Positions 54,062 through 61,573 of a stretch of DNA of 64,000 nucleotides are shown piece by piece. The DNA is taken from NCBI RefSeq assembly GCF_003050745.1, contig NZ_QAOF01000003.1:62001-126000 (forward strand), in the 5' to 3' direction. Position 1 is the stretch's first letter. Each line of letters opens with the position of its first letter. The position numbers and the translations under genes are program-made. The stretch comes from Sphingomonas sp. PP-CE-3G-477 (lineage in GTDB: Bacteria; Pseudomonadota; Alphaproteobacteria; Sphingomonadales; Sphingomonadaceae). The notes under the pieces are model-generated. The model was given only the letters and a program-made list of their open reading frames with translations, made no database searches and had not been told where the DNA came from.

Positions 54062-54919
54062 ATGGCTGAGCATCCGACCGGTATCCCGATCCAGCTCGAG
54101 CCGCTCGTCATCCGCGTGCTCGCGCCCAATCCGTCGCCGTACACCTACACCGGTACGCAGACGCATATCGTCGGCGCGACCGATCTTGCCGTGATCGATC
54201 CAGGCCCCGACGATCCCGCGCACATCGACGCATTGCTGCGCGCGATCGATGGCCGCCCGGTCAAGGCGATCGTCGTCACGCATCATCACCGCGATCACAG
54301 CCCTGCCACGCGTCCGCTCCAGTCGCTCATCGGCGCCCCGATCGTCGGCGCTGCGCCGTTCGACCTCGCCGACGCGGCCGCGCGAGCAGACGCGTCGTTC
54401 GATGCCACCTACGCACCCGATCGCGTTCTTGGCGAGGGCGACAGCGTGACCGGTCAAGGCTGGACGCTGGAGGTGATCGCGACGCCCGGCCACACCTCGA
54501 ACCATCTCGCCTTCGCGCTGCCCGAGACGAAGGCGCTGTTCTCCGGCGATCACGTCATGGGCTGGTCGACGACGATCGTCTCGCCGCCCGACGGCAATAT
54601 GACGGCGTACATGGCCAGCCTCGAAAAGCTGATGGGGCGCGACGACCGCATCTATTATCCCGGCCACGGCGGGGCGATCGACAAGCCGCAACGGCTCGTC
54701 CGCGGCATGCTCGGCCACCGCAAGCAACGCGAAGGGCAGATCCTCCGCCTGCTCCGCGAGGGCGCGCGGCCGATCCCGGCGATGGTCGAGCGCATGTATG
54801 TCGGTCTCGGCCCACAACTCGTGCCCGCCGCCGAACGATCGGTGTTGGCGCATCTGTACGATCTGCAAACCCGCGGACTGGTTATCGAGGAAGGCGAGAC
54901 ATGGCGAACGACAGCGTGA
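54062..54919 (+). CDS. MBL-fold metallo-hydrolase (LACTB2-like)
   Basis: A 285-residue metallo-beta-lactamase-fold enzyme. The zinc motif is VVTHHHRDHSPATRPL; TPGHTSNHLAFAL and FSGDHVMGWSTTIVSPP supply further ligands; the C-terminal winged-helix-like part (YVGLGPQLVPAAERSVLAHL) places it with LACTB2-type hydrolases and RNases. Start ATG 54062 (MAEHPTGIPIQLEPL) matches family length; the frame extends upstream without family similarity. It overlaps the next gene by 19 bases. Confidence 0.83.
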   Translation: MAEHPTGIPIQLEPLVIRVLAPNPSPYTYTGTQTHIVGATDLAVIDPGPDDPAHIDALLRAIDGRPVKAIVVTHHHRDHSPATRPLQSLIGAPIVGAAPFDLADAAARADASFDATYAPDRVLGEGDSVTGQGWTLEVIATPGHTSNHLAFALPETKALFSGDHVMGWSTTIVSPPDGNMTAYMASLEKLMGRDDRIYYPGHGGAIDKPQRLVRGMLGHRKQREGQILRLLREGARPIPAMVERMYVGLGPQLVPAAERSVLAHLYDLQTRGLVIEEGETWRTTA

Positions 54920-55626
54920 CCGAACCCGTGCGCAAGAGCGGCGTGGCCCCGTTCCTGGCCAAGGCCGTCGGCGTTGTCTTGATTCTCGTCCTCGCAGGGC
55001 TGCTCGTGCTCTGGGGTGTGCAGCGCTACGTCAGCGACCGCCTCACGCCCGATCCGACGACGATCGCCAGCGCCAGCCTCGAAGGACTGCGCGAGCAGAA
55101 CCGCCTGTCGGCGTTCGCCGCGCGCTACGTCGCGGTCGTCACTTCGAAACAGTCGCAGCTCGGCTTCACCACCGAGAAGACGCTGATCATGCCCGGCATG
55201 GTCCGGTACGAAGTCGACATGGCCAAGCTGACTCAGTCGGATGTCGCGTGGGATGGCACTTCGAAGACGCTGTCCGTGCGCCTTCCCGCCGTCGAAGTTG
55301 ATGGCCCGCAGGTCGATCTCAACGCGGTCCGCGAATATGGTTCGGGCGGCGTGCTGACCACGTTCACCGATGCCGAAAAGCGCCTCGACGCCGCCAATCG
55401 CCGTGCGGGCCAGATCGAACTGATCCGCCAGGCGCGCGAACCCGCGATGATCAAGCTCGCGCGCGACGCCACCCGTCGTGCGGTCGAACGCAGTTTCGCG
55501 ATGCCGCTGCGGGCTGCCGGGATCGACGCGACCGTCGCGGTCCGCTTCGCCGACGAGCCGACCGCGAATACCGAACGCTGGGACACCTCGCGCTCGCTGC
55601 AGGACGTGCTAGGGAACGCACGTTAA
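54901..55626 (+). CDS. DUF4230 membrane-anchored protein
   Basis: A 241-residue protein with one N-terminal membrane segment (KAVGVVLILVLAGLLVLWGV) and a periplasmic domain containing YVAVVTSKQSQLGFTTEKTLIMPG and VRYEVDMAKL, the pattern of DUF4230. Function unknown. It starts within the MBL gene and ends 15 bases before nadA, so it is probably cotranscribed with both. Confidence 0.75.
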   Translation: MANDSVTEPVRKSGVAPFLAKAVGVVLILVLAGLLVLWGVQRYVSDRLTPDPTTIASASLEGLREQNRLSAFAARYVAVVTSKQSQLGFTTEKTLIMPGMVRYEVDMAKLTQSDVAWDGTSKTLSVRLPAVEVDGPQVDLNAVREYGSGGVLTTFTDAEKRLDAANRRAGQIELIRQAREPAMIKLARDATRRAVERSFAMPLRAAGIDATVAVRFADEPTANTERWDTSRSLQDVLGNAR

Positions 55627-55641
55627 ACTCGGGATACGACC

Positions 55642-56625
55642 ATGGAATTGAAGCAGAACTTCGCCGGTATCGACATACGCGCCGAGATCGAGCGCCTCCG
55701 CAAGGAGAAGAACGCCGTCATCCTCGCGCATTATTATCAGAAGCCGGAGCTTCAGGATCTGGCCGATTTCGTCGGCGACAGTCTCGACCTGTCGCGCAAG
55801 GCCGCGGCCACCGATGCCGACGTGATCGCCTTCTGCGGCGTGCGGTTCATGGCCGAGACCGCCAAGATCCTGTCGCCCGACAAGATCGTCGTGCTCCCCG
55901 ACATGGACGCCGGGTGCAGCCTCGAGGACAGCTGCCCGCCCGAGCAGTTCGCGGCCTTCCGCGCCGAGCACCCCGATCACATCGCGCTGACGTACATCAA
56001 CTGCTCGACCGAGGTTAAGGCGCTCTCCGACATCATCGTGACGTCGTCGTCGGCGGACACGATCCTCGCGCAGATCCCGCCCGAGCAGAAGATCATCTTC
56101 GGCCCCGATCGCAATCTCGGCGGCTATCTCGCGCGGAAGACCGGCCGCGACATGCTGCTCTGGCCGGGCGTGTGCATCGTCCACGAGGCGTTCAGCGAGA
56201 CCGAGCTGATGAAGCTCAAGGCGCAGCATCCCGGCGCGCCCGTTGTGGCGCATCCCGAGTGCCCGCCGATCATCCTCGACCACGCCGATTATGTCGGCTC
56301 GACACGCGGCATCCTCGATTATGCGCTGGCGATGCCCGGCGACACGCTGATCGTCGCGACCGAGCCGCACATCATCCACCAGATGGAAAAGGCGCTCCCA
56401 AACAAGCGTTTCATCGGTGCGCCCGGCGCGGACGGCAACTGCAACTGCAATATCTGTCCGTACATGGCGCTCAATACGCTCGAAAAGCTGTACGTCGCGC
56501 TACGCGATCTGTCGCCGCGGATCGAGATCGAGGAGGGGCTTCGGCTCCAGGCGAAGAAAAGTCTCGACCGCATGCTGTCGATGGCATCGAATACCGTCGG
56601 GAAGGGTGATCTCGGGCCGAAGTGA
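55642..56625 (+). CDS. nadA: Quinolinate synthase
   Basis: Condenses iminoaspartate with dihydroxyacetone phosphate in NAD synthesis; a 4Fe-4S enzyme. 327 residues: VILAHYYQKPELQDLADFVGDS, FCGVRFMAETAKIL (first Cys), INCSTEVKALSDIIVTSSSA (second Cys region), GPDRNLGGYLA, and the third cluster Cys in GNCNCNICPYMALNTLEKL. nadC lies 353 bases downstream across a small minus-strand gene; nadB is not in the window. Confidence 0.94.
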   Translation: MELKQNFAGIDIRAEIERLRKEKNAVILAHYYQKPELQDLADFVGDSLDLSRKAAATDADVIAFCGVRFMAETAKILSPDKIVVLPDMDAGCSLEDSCPPEQFAAFRAEHPDHIALTYINCSTEVKALSDIIVTSSSADTILAQIPPEQKIIFGPDRNLGGYLARKTGRDMLLWPGVCIVHEAFSETELMKLKAQHPGAPVVAHPECPPIILDHADYVGSTRGILDYALAMPGDTLIVATEPHIIHQMEKALPNKRFIGAPGADGNCNCNICPYMALNTLEKLYVALRDLSPRIEIEEGLRLQAKKSLDRMLSMASNTVGKGDLGPK

Positions 56626-56662
56626 CGCTGCGGGGCTGGTCTACCGCCAGCCCCCGTAGAGC

Positions 56663-56812
56663 TCAGGCGGCGGGAACATCCGCGCCGAGATGCGCCAGTG
56701 CCTGGTCGATGTGGATCGCAGCGATCGGCAGCTGGAGTGCATCGGCGAGGATCAGCGCCTCGTCGAGCAGGGCGTTCAGGCGTGCGGTATCGGTCATCGT
56801 CTTGGCAGGCAT
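56663..56812 (-). CDS. 49-residue hypothetical protein between nadA and nadC
   Basis: Reads MPAKTMTDTARLNALLDEAL then ILADALQLPIAAIHIDQALAHLGADVPAA. AAGGA lies 7-8 bases before the ATG on the minus strand. The helix-LQLPIAAIHIDQAL-helix pattern resembles very small proteins I associate with sphingomonads, of unknown role. It lies antisense between the plus-strand nadA and nadC genes. The next 165 bases up to nadC show nothing else. Confidence 0.55.
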   Translation of the reverse strand: MPAKTMTDTARLNALLDEALILADALQLPIAAIHIDQALAHLGADVPAA

Positions 56813-56978
56813 GGAAATTTCCTTGGGTATCGATCAGGCAACTCGCGTCGGGCGGTAAGGTTCCGACGTTTTCAAAATATTTCGATCGGCTGTCGGCATC
56901 GTAAATTCGCTGTCCCCCAGCGCCGTTTTTTGGCACCCGCCCCGGCATGACCTACCCGCGATTTCTGGGAGACTTCAG

Positions 56979-57827
56979 GTGAACGCAGCCTTGCCCAAAT
57001 CCTTCGACATCAACGCGTTCGTAGCCGCGACGCTCGCCGAGGATCTCGGGACGATCGGCGACATCACGTCCGCCGCCGTCATCCCGGCCGATGCGCGGTT
57101 TACCGGCGTGATGGACAGTCGCGACCCGATCGTCGTCGCGGGGCTCGATCTCGCCGAGGCGTTCTTCCGCGCGCTAGATCCCGACGTGACGATCGAACGG
57201 CTCGTCAACGACGGCGATCGGGTTCCCGCGGGCACCGAACTCCTGCGGCTCGAGGGGGCCGGGCGGGCGCTGCTCACCGCCGAGCGGTCCGCGCTCAACA
57301 CCGTCCAGCATCTCTCGGGTATCGCGACGATGACCCGGACCTATGTCGACGCGATCGCCGGCACCGGCGCGATCCTGCTCGACACGCGGAAAACGATTCC
57401 CGGCCTGCGCGTGCTGGAGAAATACGCGACCCGCATGGGCGGCGCGCAGAATCACCGCATGGGGCTGTGGGATGCGGCGATGATCAAGGACAATCACGTC
57501 GCGGTGGCCGGCGGCGTTGCCGAGGCCGTCCGGCGCGCCAGGGCTGCGGGGATCGCGCACATCATCGTCGAGGTCGACCGCATCGACCAGATCGAGCCCG
57601 CGCTCGCCGCCGGCGCGACGCACCTGCTGCTCGACAACATGCCGCCCGCGATCTTGCGCGAGGCGGTGACGCTCGTCGCCGGCCGCGTGCCGACCGAGGC
57701 GTCGGGCGGCGTCAATCTCGACACGATCCGCGCGATCGCCGAGACAGGCGTGACCTATGTCTCGGTCGGTCGCTTGACGCAGTCGGCACCCGCGGCGGAT
57801 ATAGGCCTCGACTTCGCAACCGCCTGA
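56979..57827 (+). CDS. nadC: Nicotinate-nucleotide pyrophosphorylase (carboxylating)
   Basis: Converts quinolinate and PRPP to nicotinate mononucleotide. 282 residues: LAEDLGTIGDITSAAVIP, ERSALNTVQHLSGIATMT, DTRKTIPGLRVLEKYATRMGGAQNHRMGL (only the key DTRKTIPGLR and GGAQNHR blocks matter), IKDNHVAVAGG, LLDNMPPAILREAV, and EASGGVNLDTIRAIAETGV. GTG start at 56979 preceded by GGGAGA. Confidence 0.94.
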   Translation: MNAALPKSFDINAFVAATLAEDLGTIGDITSAAVIPADARFTGVMDSRDPIVVAGLDLAEAFFRALDPDVTIERLVNDGDRVPAGTELLRLEGAGRALLTAERSALNTVQHLSGIATMTRTYVDAIAGTGAILLDTRKTIPGLRVLEKYATRMGGAQNHRMGLWDAAMIKDNHVAVAGGVAEAVRRARAAGIAHIIVEVDRIDQIEPALAAGATHLLLDNMPPAILREAVTLVAGRVPTEASGGVNLDTIRAIAETGVTYVSVGRLTQSAPAADIGLDFATA

Positions 57828-57888
57828 CGACCGCGCCGATCGCGGCGTGCACCGGGGCGGGACACAGACAAGGCAGGGAACGACAAGC

Positions 57889-58350
57889 ATGATCAGGCCG
57901 ATATCCATCGTGCGCTACGAAAGGCTGTATCTCGCCTCGTTCGTGCTCGGATTGATCGGTTCCGCGATGAACTGGCCGCAGCGGGTCGCGCTGGTCGCGG
58001 CCAATCCGGTCCTCGCGCAGGTCAGCTGGATCCTGCCGACGTTCCAGGTCATCGGCATCGCGGTCACACTGCTGCTCTGGTATTTCACCGCGCGCTCGCC
58101 GAGCGTGGCCGCGAAATGGGTCGTCGTCGTGCTTGCGGTGCTGTCGATCGTCGGCGTCGGCCTGTCGTTGGCAACCGTGGCGCGCGGGGAGACGACGATC
58201 GGCACGACCTCGATCGTCTCGTTCGCGGCCGACGCGCTCTCCGTCGTCGCCGCGCTCCATCTGTCCAAGGCGGACGCCAAGCTCTGGTTCGGCGAACTGC
58301 CCGACGCCGACGAGCCGGACACTTTCGAGGATATGTCGCATGAACGCTAA
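57889..58350 (+). CDS. Four-segment membrane protein of unknown function
   Basis: A 153-residue protein with four predicted membrane segments (LYLASFVLGLIGSAMNW, ILPTFQVIGIAVTLLLWYF, WVVVVLAVLSIVGVGLSLA, IVSFAADALSVVAALHL) and an acidic C-terminal tail. No family recognised. ATG 57889 is used as start. Its end overlaps the RNase T2 gene by 11 bases, so the two are coupled. Confidence 0.7.
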   Translation: MIRPISIVRYERLYLASFVLGLIGSAMNWPQRVALVAANPVLAQVSWILPTFQVIGIAVTLLLWYFTARSPSVAAKWVVVVLAVLSIVGVGLSLATVARGETTIGTTSIVSFAADALSVVAALHLSKADAKLWFGELPDADEPDTFEDMSHER

Positions 58351-59053
58351 GCTGATCCTCGCCGCCGCGGCGCTGGCCTTGCCGGGCGTCGTCCAGGCAC
58401 AGGCCTATCAATGCTCGACCCCGTCCACGGTCGAGCGGGTCCGCCCCGATCTCCCGTCGGAGAGCCAGCCGCGGCGTGACATTCCGATCGGCAGCTACAC
58501 GCTCGCGATCACCTGGGCGCCGCAATATTGCCGCTACAATGGCGACCGCGCATCGTCCGGGTTCCAGTGCGGTTCGGGCAATCGCTTCGGCTTCACGCTG
58601 CACGGTCTGTGGCCCGATGGCGTCGCCAAGGACTGGCCGCAATATTGCCGTGCGGCGGAGTTCGTGCCGCCCCCGGTGATCCGTGCGCATCTCTGCACCA
58701 CGCCGTCCGCGCAGCTGCTCCAGCACGAATGGGCCAAGCACGGCACCTGCATGCCCGGCTATCGTCCCGCCAAGTATTTCAACCAGTCGGCCGGGCTGTA
58801 CGGCAAGCTCCGCTATCCGGACATGAACGCACTGTCGCGCACGCCACTGACCGCAGGCCGGTTCGCGGCAGCAATGGCGGGCGCGAACCCCGGCCTGAAG
58901 CCCGACATGATGCGCGTCACCGCAACCAAGCAGGGCTGGCTCGACGAGGTCTGGATCTGCCTCGACCGACGCTTCCGCTACCGCCGCTGCCCCGTGCATC
59001 AGGGGGGGCTAAGCCCGAGCGCGCCGCTCCAGATCTGGCGTGGGAGTCGGTAA
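58340..59053 (+). CDS. Secreted ribonuclease T2
   Basis: A 237-residue exported RNase I/T2-type endoribonuclease. Signal peptide MNAKLILAAAALALPGVVQA. Both conserved active-site segments are present: CAS1 FTLHGLWPD with His88, and CAS2 LLQHEWAKHGTCMPG with the Glu-Lys-His set. Eight or more cysteines suggest disulfides. It probably degrades extracellular or periplasmic RNA. Confidence 0.9.
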   Translation: MNAKLILAAAALALPGVVQAQAYQCSTPSTVERVRPDLPSESQPRRDIPIGSYTLAITWAPQYCRYNGDRASSGFQCGSGNRFGFTLHGLWPDGVAKDWPQYCRAAEFVPPPVIRAHLCTTPSAQLLQHEWAKHGTCMPGYRPAKYFNQSAGLYGKLRYPDMNALSRTPLTAGRFAAAMAGANPGLKPDMMRVTATKQGWLDEVWICLDRRFRYRRCPVHQGGLSPSAPLQIWRGSR

Positions 59054-59079
59054 TCCTCCCGGAGAATTTCGAAACTCCC

Positions 59080-59230
59080 CCGTTCGTGCTGAGTAGCGAC
59101 CGAGTAGCTCCGCAAGGAGCGTATCGAGGGCGCGTATCGAAGCATGGGTTCCGAGCGCCAACCCATCCTTCGATACGCCGTCTCGATACGCTGCAAGAAC
59201 AGCTACTCGACGGCTACTCAGGACGAACGG
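59080..59230. repeat. Long 150-base inverted repeat (CCGTTCGTGCTGAGTAGC ... GCTACTCAGGACGAACGG)
   Basis: The two halves pair along almost their whole length: CCGTTCGTGCTGAGTAGC with GGCTACTCAGGACGAACGG, GAGTAGCT with AGCTACTCG, GCGTATCGAG with CTCGATACGC, CGTATCGAAG with CTTCGATACG, and ATGGGTT with AACCCAT around a short loop CCGAGCGCC. One very long imperfect hairpin, different in design from families A to G. It lies between the convergent RNase T2 and small membrane protein genes. Confidence 0.85.
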
Positions 59231-59248
59231 AAATGCGGCGCGATGCCG

Positions 59249-59446
59249 CTACCGCCGGTCCCTCAACCAGACCAGCACCGCCGCCAGCACGCCAATCCCG
59301 GTCCCCACCAGAAACCCCGGCGTAGCCTGCCCGATCGCAAACCCCACCCCGGCGCCGCCCAGCATGCCGAGCGCGACGAGGAACCCGCCCGCAGCGCTCG
59401 GGTCCTTGTGGGGGGGCAGGGTGTCGCGGGAAGTCGGGTCGGTCAT
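59249..59446 (-). CDS. Small two-segment membrane protein
   Basis: A 65-residue protein, MTDPTSRDTLPPHKDPSAAG, then two hydrophobic segments (GFLVALGMLGGAGVGFAIG and FLVGTGIGVLAAVLVWL) and the tail RDRR. AGGA lies 7 bases before ATG 59446; an ATG at 59452 would add two residues. The Gly-rich hairpin resembles small AtpI/Gly-zipper-like proteins, without firm assignment. Confidence 0.6.
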   Translation of the reverse strand: MTDPTSRDTLPPHKDPSAAGGFLVALGMLGGAGVGFAIGQATPGFLVGTGIGVLAAVLVWLRDRR

Positions 59447-59578
59447 CGCCATGTCCTGCCACGCGCCGCCGCCGGATGCCACCCACACGCCAAGCGCGAT
59501 CCGGCGCCCGGACGAAACGTGGCGGAAATACGGCGTTAGATACTGTTCCGCAACGACAAGCCCGGCTAGGAGCCGGAC

Positions 59579-61573
59579 ATGGTGTTCCGCGTCGGGCGAG
59601 CCGGGCCGGCCGCCGCCTTTTTCGTTCTGACGACAGCGGGTGCCCTACCGTGCGCGGGCATACGTGCCGCAGGAGCACAAACCGCGCCTGTGCCGACGCA
59701 GGCTCCAGCCAGCCCGACCGCCGACACGCCGATGTCGCTCGACCCCAACTCACCGCTCGCTCCGTTGCCGGACATCGGCGTCGCCTGGCCCGATCTCGCG
59801 ACGTCGCCGATGGACCCGGCCGCCACGGTCGCCGCGGTCGATGCCAATACCGAGAGCCGCTACGCCTGGCGGATCGATGGCATAGACGGGATCAACGACG
59901 CACTGCTCCGCCAACGCTTCGCCGCACTGTCGACGCTCGACGCGAACGATCACCAGGCTGCCAACGCCGCGCAACTCGATCGCCGCGCGCGCGAAGATGC
60001 CGACCTGCTCAACAGCCTGCTCCGCGCGCAAGGCTATTACGACTCCAACGTCGTCACGCGCGTCGAACCGGGCGCAAAGCCGATGGTCGTGCTCGCGGCC
60101 ACCCCGGGCACGCTCTACACATTCAAGGGCGTGACCATCGACGGCATCGCCGCGGCAGGCGACAAGGCGCCCGGCCTCGCGACCGCGTTCGGCATCAAGC
60201 CCGAAGATCCGGTCAACTCGGATGCGATCGTCGCGGGGCAGGCGAACCTCACCACGCAGATCGGCCGCGAAGGCTTCCCGTTCGCCAAGGTCGGCGATCC
60301 GGCGATCGTCGTCGATCACGCGACCCGCACCGCGACGCTCGACCTGTCCGTCCAACCCGGCGGCGCGCGCAAGTTCGGCAAGGTCGTCGCACTCCCCGGC
60401 AACCGCGTGTTCGGCGCGGACCATGTCGCGGAGATCGCGCGCTTCTCGCCCGGCGATCTGTACGACGCGACCAAGCTCGACGATCTCCGCCGCGCGCTGA
60501 TCCAGACCAGCCTCGTGTCCGCGGTGGATCTCAAGCCGGTGCAGGGGGCCACGCCCGACACCGTCGATGTCGCCGTGAAACTCGATCGCGCACCGCCGCA
60601 TACCGTAGCGGGCGAACTCGGCTACGGCACCGGCGAAGGCGCGCGCGCGGAACTCAGCTGGACGCACCGCAACCTGTTCCCGCCCGAAGGCGCGCTGACG
60701 CTGCGCGGCGTGCTCGGGACGCAGGAACAGCTCGGCTCGGTCGTCTTCCGCCGCAACAATTTCAAGGCGCGAGACCGGGTGCTGACGCTCCAGGCGTCGG
60801 CCGCGCATACCAACCGCAACGCCTATGACGCGAAGACCTATTCGCTGGCCGGCACGCTGGAGCGCCAGACCAACATCTTCTTCCAGAAGACCTGGACCTG
60901 GTCGCTCGGCGCCGAACTCGTCGCATCGGACGAGCGCGACGTGATCCTCTCGACCGGCGACCCACGCCGCCGCACCTTCTTCATCGGCGCGTTGCCGACC
61001 AGCCTCAATTACGACGGCTCGGACGATCTGCTCAACCCGACCAAGGGCTTCCGTCTCGGCGGCCGCCTTAGCCCCGAAGTGTCGCTGCAAGGCTCGGTAT
61101 TCGGCTACACGCGCACGCAGTTCGACGGCAGCGTGTACCAGCCGTTCGGCAGTCGGGTCGTTCTCGCCGCGCGCACCCGGCTCGGCACCATAGTAGGCGC
61201 CCCCCGCGATCAGGTCGCGCCATCACGGCGCTTCTACGCCGGCGGCGGCGCGTCGGTGCGCGGTTACGGCTATCAGTCGATCGGCCCGCGTGATCCCAAC
61301 AACGATCCGATCGGCGGCCGCAGCCTCACCGAATTCTCGATCGAGGCGCGTGTCCGCGTCCTCGGCAGCTTCGGGATCGTGCCGTTTCTCGACGCAGGCA
61401 ATATCTACACCTCGCCGCTGCCGAAATTCACCGGGCTGCAATACGGCACCGGGATCGGCGTGCGCTATTACTCGAACTTTGGCCCGATCCGCCTCGACGT
61501 CGGCACGCCGATCAATCCGCAGCCCGGCGACAGCCGCATCGCCGTCTACGTCTCACTGGGGCAGGCGTTTTGA
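59579..61573 (+). CDS. tamA: Outer-membrane assembly protein TamA (BamA/Omp85 family)
   Basis: A 664-residue Omp85 protein. The N-terminus is a signal-like stretch (FFVLTTAGALPCAGIRAAGA), a Pro/Ala-rich linker (residues 35-60), then three POTRA-like domains to about residue 340, and a 16-stranded barrel. The lid/loop-6 motif appears as FYAGGGASVRGYGYQS (VRGY), and the protein ends in a beta-signal with terminal Phe (VYVSLGQAF). It works with TamB, encoded next with overlapping codons, in export of outer-membrane proteins or lipids. Confidence 0.9.
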   Translation: MVFRVGRAGPAAAFFVLTTAGALPCAGIRAAGAQTAPVPTQAPASPTADTPMSLDPNSPLAPLPDIGVAWPDLATSPMDPAATVAAVDANTESRYAWRIDGIDGINDALLRQRFAALSTLDANDHQAANAAQLDRRAREDADLLNSLLRAQGYYDSNVVTRVEPGAKPMVVLAATPGTLYTFKGVTIDGIAAAGDKAPGLATAFGIKPEDPVNSDAIVAGQANLTTQIGREGFPFAKVGDPAIVVDHATRTATLDLSVQPGGARKFGKVVALPGNRVFGADHVAEIARFSPGDLYDATKLDDLRRALIQTSLVSAVDLKPVQGATPDTVDVAVKLDRAPPHTVAGELGYGTGEGARAELSWTHRNLFPPEGALTLRGVLGTQEQLGSVVFRRNNFKARDRVLTLQASAAHTNRNAYDAKTYSLAGTLERQTNIFFQKTWTWSLGAELVASDERDVILSTGDPRRRTFFIGALPTSLNYDGSDDLLNPTKGFRLGGRLSPEVSLQGSVFGYTRTQFDGSVYQPFGSRVVLAARTRLGTIVGAPRDQVAPSRRFYAGGGASVRGYGYQSIGPRDPNNDPIGGRSLTEFSIEARVRVLGSFGIVPFLDAGNIYTSPLPKFTGLQYGTGIGVRYYSNFGPIRLDVGTPINPQPGDSRIAVYVSLGQAF

